Source of the DNA: Welwitschia mirabilis
Taxonomy: Eukaryota; Gnetophyta; Gnetopsida; Welwitschiales
Assembly (NCBI GenBank): GCA_051453625.1
Contig: JBOZIK010000001.1
Span: 35,719,669-35,762,203 of the forward strand
Reading direction: 5' to 3'
DNA length: 42,535 nucleotides
Shown here one piece after another: positions 1 to 10,496 of this stretch. Under the pieces are notes generated by a model. That model did not search any database. It was not told the DNA's origin and worked only from the letters and a program-made list of their open reading frames with translations. Both the position numbers and the translations under genes were made by a program. Within the stretch, counting starts at the first letter, position 1; each line of letters opens with the position of its first letter.

Positions 1-88
1 TTAAGGTGTGAAAAATAAAAAGTTAAGAAACAGTTATGTCTCAAGAGTTATCTAAGACACAGCTAGTTAGCAAAACTATAACTCTATT

Positions 89-93
<5 letters not shown>

Positions 94-144
<51 letters not shown>
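94..144. repeat. AT then GA microsatellite
   Basis: A run of alternating A and T (about 94-122) passes directly into a run of GA (about 123-144). This is a compound simple repeat. The short ORF crossing it on the minus strand encodes only a low-complexity Ile-Tyr and Leu-Ser tract and is not a gene. Confidence 0.95.
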
Positions 145-638
145 TCAAAAGAGAAAAGAATCTAGAAGAAAAATATTCTAGTCTATGACAAAATGTGTAT
201 CCAAATATTTTCAATTCAATAACATGCACAATAATTAAATTCTATTTGAGCTAAGGGAAAGTTTTGAAGTTTTAAAATAATTTACATTATTTTAACAATT
301 TAATACATTATTTGATTTGAATTCTCTTTAATGAAATTGATATGCCTATAATAAAATAAAATAGTATAAGGCAACTCCATTTGAAATAAAAATCAAAAAT
401 TTTATTAAGGAAAATAGTTTATCACATTCAGTGGTAGAATAATAGAAAAAAAATTCTCAAATAACTAAGCAAAATAAATCACCAACTTAGCAACTCAATT
501 CTTAAAGTGGCTAGAAAACTTATTTCTCCTATGAGAATGCCTAGTCTTAAATGTTAACCCTACAAAATTCTCACCAAGGGGTAATAGATCAATCTCACCT
601 ACAAATTCTAATAGCATATTAACCTCCTCTAGATGGGC
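145..638. other. AT-rich non-coding stretch
   Basis: No ORF, RNA gene or repeat that I can recognise. The sequence is strongly AT-rich. Confidence 0.6.
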
Positions 639-1016
639 TCACAAAACATTTTGATAAAGTTTAGCATCCCATATTTTTTTCTCTATATTTTCCTTATCAA
701 AACTCAATACAGTAAGACTAAGAATAGGGTTTGTGCCTTGAAGTTGATCGAGTCTTTTCTCAAGCACTTGCATTTGCCTTACTATCTGGCCTAAAGAAAN
801 NNNNNNNNNNNNNNNNNNNNNNNNNNNNNNNNNNNNNNNNNCTTCAATTCTCACCCTCAGATACTCGCTTACTAAGTGATGGATCATGAAACCAAAACGC
901 AATGGAATGACACTGCTTCCAAAATGATCTTTACTAGCCTCAGTGATAAAGGAATCTAAGGTGTCCAAGACCTTAGTAGTGGATTTGTAATTATAGTATG
1001 AATACTGTTGTACCAT
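639..1016 (-). pseudogene. Uncharacterised ORF fragment, possibly transposon-derived
   Basis: A 125-codon minus-strand frame interrupted by a 42-N gap (800-841). The part before the gap contains RFGFMIHHLVSEYLRV, a hydrophobic helical segment. The part after it contains QMQVLEKRLDQLQ, a short heptad-like helix. I do not recognise the family. The arrangement of a compact domain then a coiled-coil tail recalls the additional proteins carried after pol by some plant retrotransposons, and a remnant of that kind occurs at 6.2-7.3 kb, but this is only a resemblance. The start codon is not well supported and the gap may hide a frameshift. Confidence 0.3.
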
Positions 1017-1724
1017 GTTTTCATATCTAACGGAGACTTGAGGTGACTAGGAATCTAAACTGCTAATGCATATATCTATCTGTGTAGAACCAAAGTTGAA
1101 TAAATATCACTTCACCTTTTTAACGTCAGATGCAGAAACAGGAGAAGGAGAAGGAGTGCAAGTCATAAGGATTAATGAATAAAATATGAAAAAGAGTGAA
1201 AAATGATTAAGTGAAAGAATTCTTAAGCTTAGATGAAGAGTGATGGATGATTAGCATGTAAAGAATGAAATTTATAGCACAAATCTTACTATCTTGATTA
1301 ACAAGTATAGCTCATATTAAGTTACCTAGTGCACAAATGTTTAATCTTAAAGTAAAGGATTGAATAAAAGCAATATACCTCTTTTGCCAACAGCTAAAGT
1401 GTATCAAGTATCAGCATAAATCTTAAAGTAAGTCTAGAACTAAGGGATTCCAAACTGACCAAGATTCAACTTAAAGTCAGAACTTCAGATTGATTTATAA
1501 TTAGTTTAAATTTCCCAAATAGCATGTTATTATAGGGACCCATCAAATTTTGTCAGCATAAGCTACAGTACCAGGTAATTACCAAAAACCCTACAAATAC
1601 TTTTTAATTAAAAGAAGACCTATTAGGCCATATTTAATAACTCAAAAAAGATTCTCTTTTATTTTTGTTATAAGTACGATTAATAAATAAAAGTTACTGA
1701 TGTTTTTAAATAGGCCTTGATATC
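1017..1724. other. Non-coding stretch, probably upstream LTR or flank
   Basis: No coding potential seen. It may include the start of the LTR that ends at 2858, but I could not locate that LTR's first base because no second copy is present in the window. Confidence 0.45.
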
Positions 1725-2140
1725 AAAAGATCACTTGGTTAATCGACACCAATCCAAAGCCAAAGCTTTGAGTCAGATTTCATATTAAATCATTGTAATA
1801 AGAACTTGAATCTTTGGCTAACACTAACTCCAAGTTAAAACTCTGAGCTAGATGTTAAATCAACTTGTTCATCTTCTTGTCCTTCAAAAACCTGCAATCA
1901 ATCAAAATCATGTGATTGACTGATACCAACTCGACATTGAAACTTCAAGTCAGATTTGGAGTCAATCTAAGAACTTCATCACTCAACATACAAGAAAGAA
2001 AAATTGTCTGGTTGATGACACCAATCAAAGTCAAAACTTTAAATCAGATTTCAAGACAGAACATTAATATGCAAGTTCCAAAAGTTGACTGACACCAACT
2101 CAAAGCTAAAGCTTTGGATCGAATTTCAAGCTAACTTTGC
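1725..2140 (+). repeat. Degenerate LTR repeat array around CAAAGCTTTG
   Basis: Five diverged units share a core of the form AAAGCTTT followed by GAGTCAGATTT, preceded by GACACCAA. Cores lie at 1762, 1837, 1939, 2033 and 2109, so spacings are 75, 102, 94 and 76. The best units (1 and 5) contain the palindromes CAAAGCTTTG and AAAGCTTT; the others carry mismatches. The array ends about 90 bp upstream of a TATA box, the place where the palindrome arrays in elements A and E also sit. Confidence 0.6.
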
Positions 2141-2203
2141 CTTTTAAAGCTTGCTGCTAGAAGAGGAATGTCTTATTCTTGATAATCCCTCTTAACTTTT
2201 CAC

Positions 2204-2210
2204 TATAAAT
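2204..2210 (+). promoter_or_regulatory. Candidate TATA box of the left LTR
   Basis: TATAAAT lies about 650 bp upstream of the LTR end at 2858 and just downstream of the repeat array. The distance to the LTR end resembles that in the LTRs of A and E. Identified by position and sequence only. Confidence 0.45.
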
Positions 2211-2860
2211 TTGTCATGTGAGTTAGATTTTTCATTATTACTTACTTTCATAATAATGGTGGTTAGAATTCGAAGGACCCCATCAAGAATGCTTGAGTTC
2301 TTAATAACCACCTTCGAACTCTTTCAGTTGGCTCCATAATGGATTTAACAGCCTTCGTCAAGAACTCAAGAATTGTCGATGATCCTCATTAAACTCAGTA
2401 TTGCAGAGATCAACCACCACTTAAATATGCCTTTCCATTCCTTTAACATTCCACTTAAACTCATTCTTGATGACCCCCTCTTTGTTTTCGATGACGTTCA
2501 TCGTAAGGTCAATTTCACATTGTCTCAGCCACGTCAATGTCCATAATATCAGTTCCAACTTAGTAATTTTTCGGATTTACACCTTACCAACATGTAATTT
2601 AGATTTTTGTCAACATCAACAAAGTATGAAAAAGCTTCAATCCCATCTATTTCATTTTAGTTCATGATGGCATTTACTCCTCGACCATGTGAAATTAATG
2701 CAATTGCAAGTATAATTTCACCTCTATTAAGTAAGAGTCAAGTCTATAACTTTTACGTTTTGCATCCTCTTGCATTTTCATGCTCTATCATGTTTTCTCA
2801 TGCTTTCAGATTCATGGCAAGACAACTTCACACAAAAGTTTCAAGGCAAACTCTGGCATT

Positions 2861-2872
2861 TGGTATCAGAGC
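2861..2872 (+). other. Primer-binding site, initiator Met tRNA (element G)
   Basis: TGGTATCAGAGC, perfectly matching the consensus for initiator Met-tRNA priming in plant retroelements, two bases after an LTR-like CA end. Confidence 0.8.
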
Positions 2873-2946
2873 TTCTAAGAATTGAACCAGAATATCAAAA
2901 AGAAGAAAATCAAAGATAGCCTATAGTAAAAAGGTCCATCATCACA

Positions 2947-3369
2947 ATGGGTTCGATGGCCTTCATTGAGAACGTGAAATTTCTTGATGGCCCTTCCTTA
3001 AACCCTCTTCATAAGAAAAGTGACCACACTTGTTATAGCACTCTTAGAAGTTTACAAAACAAATGCTCTATGTTGAGTTTGGAGCAAAAATATTATCTTG
3101 AAGAACTGAATAGAATACCTAAGGAAATACATCTCAACTCTAATCAAATGAAAATGATACTTTCTAGGAAGAAAATTAATAAAGAGTTGGAGGGATTTTT
3201 TGATAGGATAAAAGATTCTAAGAGAAGAAGAGATAAAAGCAATCAAAGCAAATGGGTTAGATTTTCAAAAGAAATTTACTCAATAAGAATTTCTTGTATG
3301 GAACTTCATGAATTTTGTGTAAGAAATTCATGGTCTGAAGAATATAAAGTGATCCATGTAAGCCAATAG
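2947..3369 (+). CDS. Unidentified 140-codon ORF after primer site
   Basis: An uninterrupted 140-codon frame starts 74 bp after the primer-binding site, the position expected for the first ORF of a retroelement. The product is rich in Lys, Arg and Ser, with a basic cluster KDSKRRRDKSNQSK near residues 88-101 and no membrane segment. No zinc knuckle, protease or gag signature that I know is visible, and no pol follows. It could be a divergent gag N-terminus, a non-autonomous element's only ORF, or a chance ORF. Its uninterrupted length in AT-rich DNA, while every other retroelement here is broken, gives it some weight. Confidence 0.45.
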   Translation: MGSMAFIENVKFLDGPSLNPLHKKSDHTCYSTLRSLQNKCSMLSLEQKYYLEELNRIPKEIHLNSNQMKMILSRKKINKELEGFFDRIKDSKRRRDKSNQSKWVRFSKEIYSIRISCMELHEFCVRNSWSEEYKVIHVSQ

Positions 3370-4320
3370 AACCATAATCACATTTATGCAATTGTCAGAA
3401 TTAAAATTTCTGATTTTGAGTTTAACAAGCAAGGATAGTTGTAAAGCACTGAAATTGCAGTACAAGAATCTATAGCTTCTACTTTACTAAACTTCTTGTA
3501 CTGTGAACATGCTAAGGGCAATCTATCCTTCAAGAATTCGATGTTTTAAGCATCCCTAACTTGTATTTATATTTCTATCTTTTGTATATATTTGTTTATT
3601 AAGAGATTATCAAAACCTTTAGCTTGGAGGAATTGATGAATATAAATTTTAATGTAAATCTTACTTATTAATAAAGTGTTTTCATTATCTTAATTATGTA
3701 TTTTAAATAAGAACATATGTTTTCTTTATTAGTATACTCACTAATTAATAGGTTAGTTAGTTAGTATGTTAGTAGATTAGTATGTATATTTTATTACTTT
3801 GTTTCAAGTACAAAATGTCGTGTGGCATAAATATGAAAGAGAGGGTTTAGGTAATGAAAAAGCAGTAACAAACCCCAACCATATACCTATTCCTAAGGAG
3901 TAAAGAATGAAAACAGAAAAACGAGCAAGGGTATAAGAATAGGATAACCATCAAAGGTGGGGATCTTTTTGGCAAAACATTCTAGGAATAGACTAAGTAA
4001 GAAGGTCAAGAAAGGGAGCTCTAGCTATCTTGCAAAGGGCACAGTAGCATTTCACATACTCCAAAGTATTACCTGCAAAAGAAAATGCAAGACTTAGTGC
4101 ATCTTTATGTAAAAATTAGTATTTTAATATAAACCTGAAAGGCATATTTGAGTATCATTGTGCGTATATTCTATTACTTAAAAAAGTAATATTATCTTTA
4201 TTTACTCCTGTTTGTGTAGCCAAGCATCAACTAGGATGATTAATAGTACTTAGAAATAAGTATTATCCAATAACTCATTTAATTTCTATGATATTGCATT
4301 ACTTTCTTTATTTCCCCCTG

Positions 4321-4324
<4 letters not shown>
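3370..4324. other. Non-coding stretch
   Basis: AT-rich, with short repeats of TTAGTTAGTATG type near 3740-3790. No gene or recognisable mobile-element end seen. Confidence 0.5.

Positions 4325-4354
<30 letters not shown>
4325..4354. repeat. AT microsatellite
   Basis: About 15 consecutive AT/TA dinucleotides. Confidence 0.95.
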
Positions 4355-4357
<3 letters not shown>

Positions 4358-4395
4358 ATTTAGTAGTAATAAACTAATCTGACTAGTTCAAGTAA

Positions 4396-4481
4396 NNNNN
4401 NNNNNNNNNNNNNNNNNNNNNNNNNNNNNNNNNNNNNNNNNNNNNNNNNNNNNNNNNNNNNNNNNNNNNNNNNNNNNNNNN
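4396..4481. other. Assembly gap, 86 N
   Basis: Undetermined bases. The 250 bp to its right (4482-4737) has no recognisable feature. Confidence 0.98.
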
Positions 4482-5246
4482 ATTTAATGATGTGAGCTCA
4501 GGTTCCATGAAACATAGCAGTCCATGTAGCCGGGGCCACGACACATGTAGCGTGTGTTGATGTTGTGTAGATACACTAAGTAGCGGGCAGTTATTCAGGG
4601 GCCCACCATATAGAGGATATGTGGAAAACACCTGAAAGAGGGATCAACTTTATCTTAGGTTAATAGCAGCATAGTTTCTACATATTTCAAGTATTATTTT
4701 GTATTATTTAATATTATTTTGTGATATTTTCTACACTTGTTTCACCATATAAGCACTTATCAGGGTAATTATAAAAAAACACTTATTTCAAAAAATTATC
4801 AATCTTAGTTATTAACAAATAACTTGGAAGCTTAATCGCATAGAAAAATAAAATGTAAGAGACACCAAAAGAAATTGTGCACCAGATTTATACTGGCTCG
4901 ACAAACTTTGTCTACTCCACTCTCAAGGAGTAACAACATGCCTTCAGCCTTTTGATTCTCTTAAAACACCCAACACACTGAGCAAATTACACCACCCTTC
5001 ACCAAAGGTTACAATTCACATTCTTTACTAAGGGATACAAGAGCTCACTCCAATAAGCAATTAAAAGATTTAAATAGAAGAGGATCTGGTGGTTTGAATG
5101 CCTTCATCATAGTAAATTAGCAAGTATGAGCAAGATCTCCAATAATGATAGACATCTTGATGTAGTACAGATTGTATAATTACATCAAAGTTTAGCACAA
5201 ATACTTAAATTTTTGGAGTTAAGATTACAATAATAATCATTCATTC

Positions 5247-5254
5247 TTTTATAG
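5247..5254 (-). promoter_or_regulatory. TATA box in left LTR of A
   Basis: TATAAAAG on the minus strand, about 500 bp into the LTR and downstream of the palindrome array. The right LTR has TATAAAAT at the corresponding position (14731-14738). Confidence 0.5.
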
Positions 5255-5390
5255 AAATAATAAAATATCTATTGGATCCTTAAATTTGAAGCCCTCATCA
5301 TTTGACTCACAACCCTAACTATTAGCTATTAAAAAAAATGATTTCTGGTGGCTGCAATGGTTATATTTCTGCTTCAATGTTCATTAGGTC

Positions 5391-5659
5391 AGACGTCTCA
5401 TTTTTTAAATCTAGACGTCCTAGTTGTAAAGCTAGATTTCTATCAATATTGAAAGCCATCCTAGACATCCTATTACATGGTCTAAATGTCCCCATAATAC
5501 TGATAGAATATAGGATCAGATGTCCCTATTAGAAGCTCTAGACATCCTCATACAAATTTCTCGTGAATAGGTCCCGACGTCTTGGTAAAAAAACCTAGAC
5601 ATCCCCATATAAATTACGGCATACAGGGCTAGATGTCCTATCATATCTAGCGGATGTCC
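5391..5659 (-). repeat. Phased palindrome array, GGACGTCC type (left LTR of A)
   Basis: Ten variants of the 8-bp palindrome GGACGTCC occur as five pairs: 5391/5413, 5463/5484, 5518/5540, 5575/5597 and 5631/5652. Distances within pairs are 22, 21, 22, 22 and 21 bp; distances between pair starts are 72, 55, 57 and 56. The right LTR has the same spacings. Most variants differ by CpG decay (ATGT or ACAT centres). Confidence 0.85.
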
Positions 5660-5752
5660 TGATTGGCATAATCTTTAGATTTCCTTAATTTTGACTTAAC
5701 TTTTTAACCAATACAATAACTTAGACATCATTGAAACTTGGATTCTTCCATA

Positions 5753-5766
5753 ATCTCATCCTTTTC
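5753..5766 (-). other. Polypurine tract of element A
   Basis: On the minus strand GAAAAGGATGAGAT ends directly at the 3' LTR start, preceded by TTGTCATCATT. This is where the plus-strand primer tract of copia elements lies. A second, better-preserved tract, GACAAAGGGGGAGAAG, lies upstream at 6046-6061. More than one such tract is a feature reported for Sireviruses. Confidence 0.6.
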
Positions 5767-6045
5767 AATGATGACAACCCTGTTCAGGATCTTTATGAGT
5801 GAAGGTAAATTACTCCCCCTGAATTTATGCTCTTGGGTTGATCTATTATCTACAAAATTAATTTAGCACATAAGAATTCTTTGCATATAGTTTAATGTCG
5901 TAGTGTTTTGGCAAAATTTGAGGCACAATTAATAAAATGAGAATATACGATATGTCAAAGATATAAATATACTCATGTGATAGAGTTAGCTATTTAGAGA
6001 AGCTAGTTATCTGACTTTGCTAGTTTAATATGTCAATCTGAATAC

Positions 6046-6061
6046 CTTCTCCCCCTTTGTC
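6046..6061 (-). other. Second polypurine-like tract of element A
   Basis: GACAAAGGGGGAGAAG on the minus strand, about 290 bp upstream of the 3' LTR. Its form is typical of Sirevirus polypurine tracts. It lies between the end of the post-pol ORF remnant and the LTR. Confidence 0.55.
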
Positions 6062-6219
6062 ATTATTGCAAAGTAGAAAAATACAACATAAATATATCTA
6101 AGAAAAAGATGAAGTAAACTTCATTATAAAAGTTTGAGAGTTTAGAATTTACAATACAAAATTATGATACACAAAAGGAGAGATATGAAGTACAAAAAAA
6201 TGAGTGAGAGAGAAGCGAA

Positions 6220-7287
6220 GAGAGCTAGGAAGAGGATTCATCATGTTCAGAAGCTGCTGATTCTTTTTTCTCTTCTGATCTTGGAGGAATCTCTAAGCCA
6301 TAAGCAGATAAACCAAAGATAATACAATCCACTCTTCTACATAGTTTTTTTATAACCTTCTGAGCTCTAAGGGCTATCTCTTTTACTTCCAAAATCTCCT
6401 TCATGAGGTCTTCATTACTAATGTCCGTTGTGCTAATGCCTTCTGTTATTCTTTATTTCTTCTTTAGCGGAGGAGAATAACCAATAATATCAGAGAGCAT
6501 ATTCATATTTTTGAGTAAGTAAAGGCCCAGAGGTTTTAGTACCTTTACTAGTCTTCATCCTTTTAAATGGAAAAATCATGATTTTCTAGAATAATAGTGA
6601 TAAGTCCATCAAATGGTAAGCTACTATAACTAGCAGTGACGAACTAACTTATTTAGAACATGATGAATTTACACAAATTTATTCTAACACCTGTGCCAAG
6701 ATAAAATAATATATAATCACACAATGGATACACTTCATCTTTGTGACTGAGTTTGAGCATGAGGTTGTGAGTAGATATTTGAAATAAAACTCTATAAAAA
6801 TAAGTTAACTTATTTGTGGGAATGCTGGCTCTTTATGGAAAATTTAGCCTACACAACTCATTAGTTAATACTTCCAAGGCCACTGCTTCTTTTAATGAAC
6901 TCACTAATGTAACTTTCGAAACAGACCTTTATTTGAATAACTTACGATAAGAGAAATGGATTCTAGATCTACATCTACTTATCTCAGATAAAATTTATTC
7001 GTAATAACCCAATTTGTAGAATTGAAATGGGCATTACAATAAAATAAACATACCATACAAGTAGAAGCCTGAGAGTCAAGATCTAATGCATATAACCAGC
7101 CTTGTTATTCTGAAGGAATTGAAATCTATCTTTCTCTCTGGAGCCAGTGGTCTCTTGTTAAACCCATTGAACCAAGATTTGGGAGGCTCTAAAAACAGAA
7201 ATCATTCTGACTCTGATTTTGGTTTCTTTCCCGTCCTTAAAACTCCAATTTTACTTTTGAACATGATGAATCCAGAGACAAAAACTT
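6220..7287 (-). pseudogene. Post-pol ORF remnant of element A (env-like/plant transposon protein)
   Basis: Reading leftwards, pieces of one protein appear in shifting frames. They include PPKSWFNGFNKRPLAPERKI near 7.1 kb, a Lys/Tyr-rich piece near 7.0 kb, KLSHKDEVYPLCDYILFYLG near 6.74 kb, SLPFDGLITIILENHDFS near 6.6 kb, and a C-terminal helical tail ending in an acidic Ser/Glu stretch with a stop near 6.22 kb. The order and spacing (cleavage-like N-terminal block, a hydrophobic block with VNL-like motif, LP(F/Y)G block, coiled-coil end) resemble the putative plant transposon protein or env-like ORF that follows pol in some Sirevirus-type copia elements. Many stops and frameshifts make it non-functional. 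The family assignment is by pattern only. It lies between RT/RNase H and the polypurine tract, as expected. Confidence 0.5.
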
Positions 7288-7387
7288 NNNNNNNNNNNNN
7301 NNNNNNNNNNNNNNNNNNNNNNNNNNNNNNNNNNNNNNNNNNNNNNNNNNNNNNNNNNNNNNNNNNNNNNNNNNNNNNNNNNNNNNN
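7288..7387. other. Assembly gap, 100 N, with repeated flanks
   Basis: About 21 bp left of the gap (7267-7287) is repeated with one change directly to its right (7388-7408). This looks like unmerged overlapping contig ends rather than missing sequence. Confidence 0.85.
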
Positions 7388-7615
7388 TGAATCCAGAGAC
7401 AATAACTTAGGGAACGTAAAGATGAATTCAGAGGATGAGTAAAGGCAAGAAATAAGATAATAAAGTAAAAAATGCATCTTAAAAGGCTAACAAAAGTGCG
7501 GGCATCCCATTAGGATTATGTCTGCATTAAAGAGTGGATGTCTAAATTCCCAAGGACGAACATTCAGGTTATAACACAAGGGTTTTTGCAATGTTGAAGA
7601 AGAGTGGATATCTAG

Positions 7616-8244
7616 NNNNNNNNNNNNNNNNNNNNNNNNNNNNNNNNNNNNNNNNNNNNNNNNNNNNNNNNNNNNNNNNNNNNNNNNNNNNNNNNNNNNN
7701 NNNNNNNNNNNNNNNNNNNNNNNNNNNNNNNNNNNNNNNNNNNNNNNNNNNNNNNNNNNNNNNNNNNNNNNNNNNNNNNNNNNNNNNNNNNNNNNNNNNN
7801 NNNNNNNNNNNNNNNNNNNNNNNNNNNNNNNNNNNNNNNNNNNNNNNNNNNNNNNNNNNNNNNNNNNNNNNNNNNNNNNNNNNNNNNNNNNNNNNNNNNN
7901 NNNNNNNNNNNNNNNNNNNNNNNNNNNNNNNNNNNNNNNNNNNNNNNNNNNNNNNNNNNNNNNNNNNNNNNNNNNNNNNNNNNNNNNNNNNNNNNNNNNN
8001 NNNNNNNNNNNNNNNNNNNNNNNNNNNNNNNNNNNNNNNNNNNNNNNNNNNNNNNNNNNNNNNNNNNNNNNNNNNNNNNNNNNNNNNNNNNNNNNNNNNN
8101 NNNNNNNNNNNNNNNNNNNNNNNNNNNNNNNNNNNNNNNNNNNNNNNNNNNNNNNNNNNNNNNNNNNNNNNNNNNNNNNNNNNNNNNNNNNNNNNNNNNN
8201 NNNNNNNNNNNNNNNNNNNNNNNNNNNNNNNNNNNNNNNNNNNN
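7616..8244. other. Assembly gap, 629 N
   Basis: Undetermined bases inside element A, between the RNase H end and the post-pol ORF. ORFs crossing it on either strand are artefacts. Confidence 0.98.
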
Positions 8245-9700
8245 TCCTTCTAAGATAGGCAAATATCTCTTTAATTAAACTGTTAGTCATTACATTAGCT
8301 ATCCGATCATGAGTCGAAACATGTTCTAGCTCTAAAATAATGTCTAATATTAATGTGTTCTATTTTCGAGTGTTGAATTGGATTTTTTATTATGTTTATA
8401 GCACCACTATTATCAGAAAATAGTTTTATTAATTGTGACTTCACACCAAAATCTAATAGCATTTGTTTCATCCATAAAAGTTGGGCACAACATGCTCCTG
8501 TAGTGATGTATTTAGTCTCGGTAGTTGATAGAGAAGCAGAATTCTATTTTCTGCTTAACCATAAAACTAGGTGGTTACCCATGAAGAAACAAGCCCCACT
8601 TGTACTCTTTCTATCATCAATGCATCCAGCCCCATCAGTTTCACTATACCCTACTAAATTAATAGAGGTATCATAAGGATACCAAAGCCTAAAATATTGG
8701 GTGTTTTTTAAATATCTCAAGATTCTTTTAACACAGGTCAGATGCAATTCTCTTGAATCTGATTGATACCTTGCACATATTCCTACACTAAGTGCTATAT
8801 CTAGTCTACTAGTTGTCATATATAATAGGCTTCCAATTGTTCCTCTAAATAAGGTTTGATCTATTTTCTTTCCTGAATCATCTTTACTTATTTTCACATT
8901 CATGGAAAGAGGAGGAGTTGCATCCTTGAAATTTATTATATCATACTTTTGTATAATATTTTGAATATATTTAGTTTAATTAATGAAAATTTCATTATCT
9001 TTCTATTTAATCTATACTCCTAAGAAGAAGTTTAGTTCTCCTACCATACTCATTTGAAATTACTTTTGCATTTTTTTGGCGAATTTTGTGGCTAGAGTGG
9101 TTTTTATAAATCCAAATACTATATCATCTACATTGGTTTGTGCCAATAGCATTTCACCTTCTTCATGTATAATAAACAAGGTTAGATTAGCACATTCTTT
9201 TTTAAAACCATTTTATTTTAGAAAGAAATTTAATCTTTTAAACTAAGCTTTAGATAATCCATATAGGCCTTATTTAATTTAAGCACATGATCTAGAAATT
9301 TTAAATACGTGAAACTAGGGGTTGAGCTATAAAAACCTCTTTATTGATATAACCACTCAAAAAGGAAACTTTAACACCCATTTGAAAAAGTTTGGTCTTA
9401 TGGTGGCATGCAAAAGTAAGAAGCATTTGAATGGCTTGTAGACGAGCAATAGGGGCAAAGGTTTCTCCCGAGTCTATCCCTTCTTGTTGGCTATATCCTT
9501 AAGCAACAAAATGAGCTTTATTTTGGATGATGTTGTGATTTTCATCCTTTTTGTTTTTGAACATCCAATTAGTTCTAATGATATGCCTATCTTTAAGTGG
9601 AGGAACTAAATCCCTTCTTTATTTCTCTCGAATTGGTTTAATTCTTGTTACATGACTATCATCCAAATATCATATTTTTCTGTTTCTTGAAAATTCTTAT
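8245..9700 (-). pseudogene. pol: Copia reverse transcriptase and RNase H of element A
   Basis: Minus-strand pol remnant. The best open piece (8903-8544, 119 codons) has the copia motif order GTIGSLLYMTTSRLDIALSV then GYSETDGAGCIDDRKSTSGA, the RT C-terminus and start of RNase H; the usual Trp in the ADWAGC motif is Gly. Near 8400-8250 comes a broken form of the terminal RNase H block (DNSGAI then HSKIEHI). Upstream, the catalytic RT block reads NVDDIVFG at 9134-9123 where the family has YVDD, so the Tyr is lost. Frames are interrupted by stops throughout 8.9-9.7 kb. RT would copy element RNA into cDNA in the virus-like particle, and RNase H removes the RNA template. Here neither can be active. 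Confidence 0.85.
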
Positions 9701-10396
9701 GTTCAAGACAAGATAAGAAACAAAGGAGACTATGGCTGATACTCTTTCTGCTTCTAGCGGTTGTTCCTTGATCTGGATTACTTATGATAGCTTCATGCAG
9801 GTAATCTCTCTTACTTCTTTAAGGAAGAGTGCGACAATGATTGGTCTCATCTTTTTATTGACTTGAACCTGAGATTGAGGGTTGATATTTATGAGACGAG
9901 GGTTCTGGCAAAATTTATACAAGGTCAAAACTATTTGATGAAGAGGAATTACAAGATTCATCAATTTTAACATGAGCTAATTCCTCCACTTTGTCAGAGA
10001 CTTTGTTCAATACTCTATAGGCCTTACTCACTAATGAGTATCCTAAGAATATACCATTCTCTGATTTTGATTCAAACTTACTTGTGCGATACTTGTCTTT
10101 TAGAATACACATTTACTTTTAAAAACCTTGAAATAGCTCACATTAGGCTTTCTTTCATATAACTCATAAGTTGTTTTAAAGATGTTTGACTTGAGAAACA
10201 CTTTATTTGAGACATAACAGACTAGGTTTACTACTTCTACCCAAGGTTATGAGAAAGAGAGTATTCATTAATTATAGTTCTAGCCATTTCAATTAGGACA
10301 CAATTCTTTCCTTTTGTTATATCATTTTGTTAAGGTGTTTGGGGAGCTGAGTATTAATGTAATATTCTATTAGTACAATAAAAAACTCATCAAATT
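9465..10396 (-). repeat. Left copy of a ~930-bp duplicated pol segment
   Basis: This segment (integrase C-terminus into the start of RT) repeats as 10497-11424, on the other side of a 100-N gap, at roughly 85 percent identity by eye. Both end at the same sequence, AAACTCATCAAATT. It includes the piece 10112-9915, whose GIFLGYSLVSKAYRVLNK is the conserved copia block after the integrase core. Either two element copies were joined at the gap or a tandem duplication is present. Confidence 0.75.
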
Positions 10397-10496
10397 NNNN
10401 NNNNNNNNNNNNNNNNNNNNNNNNNNNNNNNNNNNNNNNNNNNNNNNNNNNNNNNNNNNNNNNNNNNNNNNNNNNNNNNNNNNNNNNNNNNNNNNN
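10397..10496. other. Assembly gap, 100 N, between duplicated segments
   Basis: Flanked by the two ~930-bp copies described at 9465-10396 and 10497-11424. Confidence 0.95.

Larger units (their letters stand above)
1725..2858 (+). mobile_element. 3' part of a plus-strand LTR (element G)
   Basis: The LTR is inferred from its end: CA at 2857-2858, a two-base spacer, then a perfect Met-tRNA primer-binding site. This is the standard junction of plant LTR retrotransposons. The internal repeat array and TATA box fit a U3 region. No second copy is present, so the left boundary given here is only the start of the array, not the true LTR end. Confidence 0.55.
4738..5752 (-). mobile_element. 3' LTR of Sirevirus-type copia element A
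   Basis: About 1.0 kb that matches 14205-15243 in order along its whole length, for example the shared stretch ending TTGAAACTTGGATT near 5742. On the minus strand it begins at 5752 and ends near 4738; that left end is degenerate and approximate. The first minus-strand dinucleotide is TA here where the partner LTR has TG, a G-to-A change. It contains the palindrome array (5391-5659) and a TATA box (5247-5254). Identity to the partner looks like roughly 80-85 percent by eye, implying an old insertion. Confidence 0.8.

Noticed and set aside
41-229. Minus-strand ORF with Ile-Tyr repeats
   Set aside because: Encoded by the microsatellite; no start context or conservation evidence.
5391-5659. CRISPR-like array
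   Set aside because: Repeats are 8 bp, diverged and paired within an LTR of a plant retrotransposon; there are no identical direct repeats with unique spacers.
7591-8290. Long ORFs on both strands across 7616-8244
   Set aside because: They are made almost entirely of N and carry no sequence evidence. The same applies to frames across 37767-38027, 38980-39631 and 41130-41825.
8392-8676. Plus-strand 94-codon ORF
   Set aside because: Lies antisense to the clear copia RT/RNase H piece 8903-8544.
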